Shown here: positions 7,453 to 9,350 of the stretch, in pieces
How positions within the stretch are numbered: the first letter of the stretch is position 1
Layout: every line of letters begins with the position of its first letter
DNA from: Treponema sp.
Lineage (GTDB): Bacteria; Spirochaetota; Spirochaetia; Treponematales; Breznakiellaceae
DNA: 9,350 bases
Assembly: GCA_031256115.1 (NCBI GenBank)
Contig: JAIRRF010000225.1
Location: 1-9,350, forward strand
Reading direction: 5' to 3'
Notes under the pieces: model-generated
What the model saw: only the letters and a program-made list of their open reading frames with translations
Databases searched by the model: none
Told to the model about the DNA's origin: nothing
Position numbers and translations under genes: made by a program

Positions 7453-8253
7453 GATCCTTTGGCAGGGTATTTCGATCCCTTCGGATTCAAAGCGTTTCTT
7501 TATGTCCATGATGATTGAAGTTTTGAGATTCGAGAAATTACTTGACTCAAACCATAGATTAAACAAAACGGTAATTCCGGATTCGCCTAATTTATCAATG
7601 CCAAAAAACGGCGCGGGATTTTCCAGGCTGAACCGGTTTTCCGCAGCTAATTGCAGAAGGGTATCCCGGACTTTTTCAAGATTTCCTTTATAGGCCACCA
7701 GAAAATTTAAGTCCAGCCGTCTTAGGGGAAACCGGGTAATATTGGTCATACTGCTTTTAATAATTGCCTCATTCGGAATCCTTACAAAAAGATTATCAAA
7801 TGTCCGCAGTTTTACCGAAAGAAGATCCACCGAAAGCACTACTCCGGTGGTATTATCCACCTTGATTGTGTCTCCCACCGCAAAGGATTTTTCCGAAAGC
7901 AAAAAGAAACCTGAAATTAAACTGGAAACCGAGGTTTGGGCAGCAAAACCAAGCACGACACTGGCAATCCCGGCAGCTCCCAGAATGGCGTTTGTATCAA
8001 TGCCAAGACTCTTGAATACAAAAAGAACCGCCAGGACAAAACCCGCATATTGTATTCCCTTTTTTACTATTGACCGCCTGGTTTCGCTGATTTTTCCCTT
8101 AAAAAGCCTGCCAAAAAAGAGTTTAAGCAGGTGAAACATGGTCAGGATAAAAACCACTGATAATATCATGATTATCAGGCGGTGTAACAGACTTACAATA
8201 TCGATTTCGCTGAGAAAATCATGTAAACCAAAACTAAATATCTCGTGAATCAT
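7417..8253 (-). CDS. MscS-family mechanosensitive channel
   Basis: A 278-residue inner-membrane protein (E. coli MscS has 286). Hydrophobic helices lie near 21-47, 67-83 and 88-118; the last is the pore-lining region, followed by the family signature LGFAAQTSVSSLISGFFLLS (101-120), FAVGDTIKV (124-132) and RIPNEAI (158-164). The end reads EGIEIPCQRINVTV (258-271), matching the usual GIxIPxPQ segment. It opens under membrane tension to release solutes during osmotic downshock. The open frame extends up to 8334, but the start at 8253 is preferred: it gives the normal length, has AAGGG seven bases upstream, and follows the upstream stop as TAGGATG, so translation is probably coupled. Its last 11 codons are built from the GTTACGG palindromes. 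Confidence 0.92.
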   Translation of the reverse strand: MIHEIFSFGLHDFLSEIDIVSLLHRLIIMILSVVFILTMFHLLKLFFGRLFKGKISETRRSIVKKGIQYAGFVLAVLFVFKSLGIDTNAILGAAGIASVVLGFAAQTSVSSLISGFFLLSEKSFAVGDTIKVDNTTGVVLSVDLLSVKLRTFDNLFVRIPNEAIIKSSMTNITRFPLRRLDLNFLVAYKGNLEKVRDTLLQLAAENRFSLENPAPFFGIDKLGESGITVLFNLWFESSNFSNLKTSIIMDIKKRFESEGIEIPCQRINVTVTEPLRQP

Positions 8254-8254
8254 C

Positions 8255-8986
8255 CTAAAGCCCTTTTCTGTTAATAAAGAATTGTTTTCCCAGAGATAAT
8301 CCTTTTTTGCAGCCATGGACAAGAATGGTTCCATGATTTCTTTTAATGTTCATATAGCTCATACGGAAGCCGTTGGCAATGGCATCAATGACCGGGGTAT
8401 CAGAGACCAGTTTTCCGTTAATTTCGTATATGGAAAGCATATCGGCAAAAAAAGGAATAGCATCCAGTTCCATAACGGTTTTTGTCCGGTTCCTAATCAG
8501 CATGGAGCAATTGATCATTGCGCCGGGGAGCTTGGAGGCAGAAATGGATGAACAAAAGGTACCGTCCATAGTATGCGGGCTGTATAGGGTTTCCTTTAAT
8601 TCAAAGAGAATGAATGAAAAAATTGTATTCTGCTCCGAATTCCCTTCTGCCGCAGTTAAGCGGAGTACCGGGGGAAATTCCAGATCCAAAGTCATTTCCG
8701 TACCGGGAAAAAGTTTTTGTCCCTTCAGGTTCAGCAAAAATGGCTTTTCGGGAAGACAGGGGCACAGGGACGCTGTTTTACAATCCAGGGCAGTTTTTTG
8801 CAATTCGGCAAACAAATCCGGCGCTTTTTCTACCGGGCCTGTACAGAAATTTTCCCGCTGTTTCCAGGGTATTGTCCGGCAAAAAGCCTGCCAAAATATA
8901 CCTGTGCGGCAAATAAAGACTTCCGCACCGGCAAGATGCCAGTAATACCAGACAGCTTCCTTAAAATTAAGGGGATTCCACCACAT
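8255..8986 (-). CDS. DUF432-like protein of unknown function, coupled to the MscS gene
   Basis: The 243 residues have no signal peptide or clear membrane helix and look beta-rich. Features that recall DUF432 proteins are WYYWHLAGAEVFICRTGIFW (13-32), LFPGTEMTLDLEFPPVLRL (92-110), ELKETLYSPHTMDGTFC (129-145) and the RNRT...LSIYEINGKLVSD stretch (165-196). This is recognition from memory, not a search. The stop is one base from the mscS-like start, so the pair forms one translational unit, and a role in channel assembly, gating or the same osmotic response is inferred from that alone. ATG 8986 is the only reasonable start, as an in-frame stop lies at 9025-9023. It has no Shine-Dalgarno site and lies two bases beyond the tRNA-Thr remnant. 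Nine cysteines is a high number for this size. Confidence 0.65.
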   Translation of the reverse strand: MWWNPLNFKEAVWYYWHLAGAEVFICRTGIFWQAFCRTIPWKQRENFCTGPVEKAPDLFAELQKTALDCKTASLCPCLPEKPFLLNLKGQKLFPGTEMTLDLEFPPVLRLTAAEGNSEQNTIFSFILFELKETLYSPHTMDGTFCSSISASKLPGAMINCSMLIRNRTKTVMELDAIPFFADMLSIYEINGKLVSDTPVIDAIANGFRMSYMNIKRNHGTILVHGCKKGLSLGKQFFINRKGL

Positions 8987-8987
8987 A

Positions 8988-9029
8988 AGCCAAAGTGGGG
9001 AGTTGAACCCCAGACCTGCGCATTACGAG
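8988..9029 (-). pseudogene. 3' part of tRNA-Thr(CGU), attachment-site-like remnant
   Basis: On the minus strand the 42 bases match tRNA positions 32-73: anticodon loop CTCGTAA (9029-9023, anticodon CGT), stem strand TGCGC (9022-9018), variable AGGTC (9017-9013), a perfect T arm TGGGG-TTCAACT-CCCCA (9012-8996), acceptor strand CTTTGGC (8995-8989) and discriminator T (8988). CCA is not encoded. Upstream, the bases where GCGCA is needed read GCTGT, pairing at only two of five positions; no D arm or GCCAAAG acceptor strand is found. Similarity therefore stops at the anticodon loop, a usual crossover place for tRNA-targeting tyrosine integrases. It most likely marks the end of an integrated element, with the intact copy beyond the right edge. 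Random tRNA decay is the alternative. Confidence 0.75.
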
Positions 9030-9206
9030 ACAGCCCCGAATGGCTCATTGCGTATTATTGAAGCTTATTATGACCCAAAATGAGGATATGTTCAAGAGGA
9101 TTGTACTCCCCAGAGACCCAAAAGAGTATATAAGCGTACTAAAAACCGCTATCCATGTGTCGTTCCATGTGTCGAATTTCCGGGGCAGTATTCACAGTGC
9201 GGTTAA
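9030..9206. other. Apparently non-coding stretch between the tRNA remnant and the right-edge gene
   Basis: No recognisable gene is present. It contains a short direct repeat, TCCATGTGTCG at 9152-9162 and 9164-9174 (12-base spacing), and ACCCAAAATGAG (9073-9084), repeated inverted at 9246-9257 inside the right-edge gene. If the tRNA remnant is an attachment site, this is the first DNA inside the element. Confidence 0.4.
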
Positions 9207-9219
9207 TCAATCTATGTAA
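9070..9219 (+). CDS. Possible 49-residue small ORF, doubtful
   Basis: An ATG at 9070 opens a frame of 49 residues (MTQNEDMFKRIVLPRD at the start, SAVNQSM at the end) stopping at 9219. It overlaps the end of the minus-strand right-edge gene by 13 bases. No Shine-Dalgarno site precedes it, and I recognise no family. Its opening TQNE is shared with the opposite-strand gene's ITQNEIENF because of the inverted repeat. It may well be chance. Confidence 0.15.
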   Translation: MTQNEDMFKRIVLPRDPKEYISVLKTAIHVSFHVSNFRGSIHSAVNQSM

Positions 9220-9350
9220 CCCATTTCCCGGAGAAAGTTTTCTATCTCATTTTGGGTGATGTCTGATTGAGGCAAGCCACAGACTTTCAGGGCTTCATTG
9301 TATCCCATCTCTTTAATAAAACCGTCAATCATATTTTGAAAACTATCGCC
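9207..9350 (-). CDS. C-terminal 47 residues of an unrecognised protein, 5' end outside the window
   Basis: Reading the minus strand from the right edge gives an open frame that ends at TGA 9209-9207. The visible end includes FQNMIDGFIKEMGYNEALK, then VCGLPQSDITQNEIENFLRE and finally MGYID. It looks like a soluble, helical, acidic segment. The phrase EMGY occurs twice, about 30 residues apart, which might reflect a short helical repeat. It shows no integrase, transposase or other known signature. Codon pattern and open length support a real gene, but the fragment is too short for a function. Its place just beyond the half-tRNA makes it a candidate cargo gene of an integrated element. Confidence 0.5.
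   Translation of the reverse strand, partial: GDSFQNMIDGFIKEMGYNEALKVCGLPQSDITQNEIENFLREMGYID

Noticed and set aside
8254..8334. Upstream extension of the channel gene by 27 residues
   Set aside because: It would overlap the end of the upstream gene, exceed the usual MscS N-terminus and ignore the AAGGG site before 8253.
8373..8945. Plus-strand open frame of 190 residues
   Set aside because: It is antisense to the DUF432-like gene, which has family-like motifs and is coupled to the channel gene; the plus frame shows low-complexity, serine-rich chance composition.
8830..9048. Minus-strand open frame of 72 residues running through the tRNA remnant
   Set aside because: It translates tRNA sequence and shifts frame against the DUF432-like gene, with no supporting motif.
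8988..9060. An intact tRNA gene
   Set aside because: The 5' half fails: the anticodon stem has only two pairs of five, and there is no D arm or matching acceptor strand.
1..9350. CRISPR array, insertion sequence or transposase
   Set aside because: No regularly spaced repeats of suitable length, no transposase motifs and no terminal inverted repeats were seen on either strand.

Overview
The window reads as a bacterial chromosomal segment with moderate base composition, mostly conserved genes, tight spacing and consensus-like sigma-70 promoters. Overall protein style (a fadD-like AMP ligase, a VUT-family transporter, a long class I mannose-6-phosphate isomerase with an extra N-terminal domain) suggests a spirochaete (Treponema/Spirochaeta-like) or a related lineage. 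This is an impression from memory, not a proof.

Layout. (1) Positions 1-3784 hold a sugar-utilisation locus: a LacI-family repressor on the minus strand (3' end cut off by the window), a divergent control region with a TTGACA-N17-TATATT promoter and a perfect 16-bp palindromic operator over its start site, then two overlapping plus-strand genes for a mannose-6-phosphate-isomerase-like protein and a DUF4432-type aldose mutarotase. The repressor probably senses a sugar and releases the pair; no transporter or kinase lies within view. (2) Positions 3765-4469 (minus) encode a YhhQ/VUT-family queuosine-precursor transporter, overlapping the mutarotase tail to tail by 20 bp. (3) Positions 4525-5640 (plus) encode the YchF/OLA1 ATPase, whose best promoter would start the transcript at the ATG itself. 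(4) Positions 5695-7404 (plus) encode a long-chain acyl-CoA synthetase-like ligase. (5) On the minus strand, a DUF432-like gene (8986-8255) runs into an MscS-type mechanosensitive channel gene (8253-7417), with one base between stop and start. The ligase and channel genes converge on a palindrome-rich hairpin. (6) At 8988-9029 (minus) lies exactly the 3' part of a tRNA-Thr(CGU) gene, from the anticodon loop to the discriminator base. The T arm is perfect but there is no matching 5' half. This looks like a tRNA-derived attachment site left by an integrated element. If so, chromosome lies to the left and the element to the right (9030 onward), where only a 47-residue C-terminal fragment of an unrecognised protein is visible.

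I see no CRISPR array, rRNA, intact tRNA, transposase or integrase. The most unusual points are the half-tRNA boundary, the DUF432-MscS coupling, the very clean LacI operator-promoter, the possible leaderless ychF and the compound isomerase.
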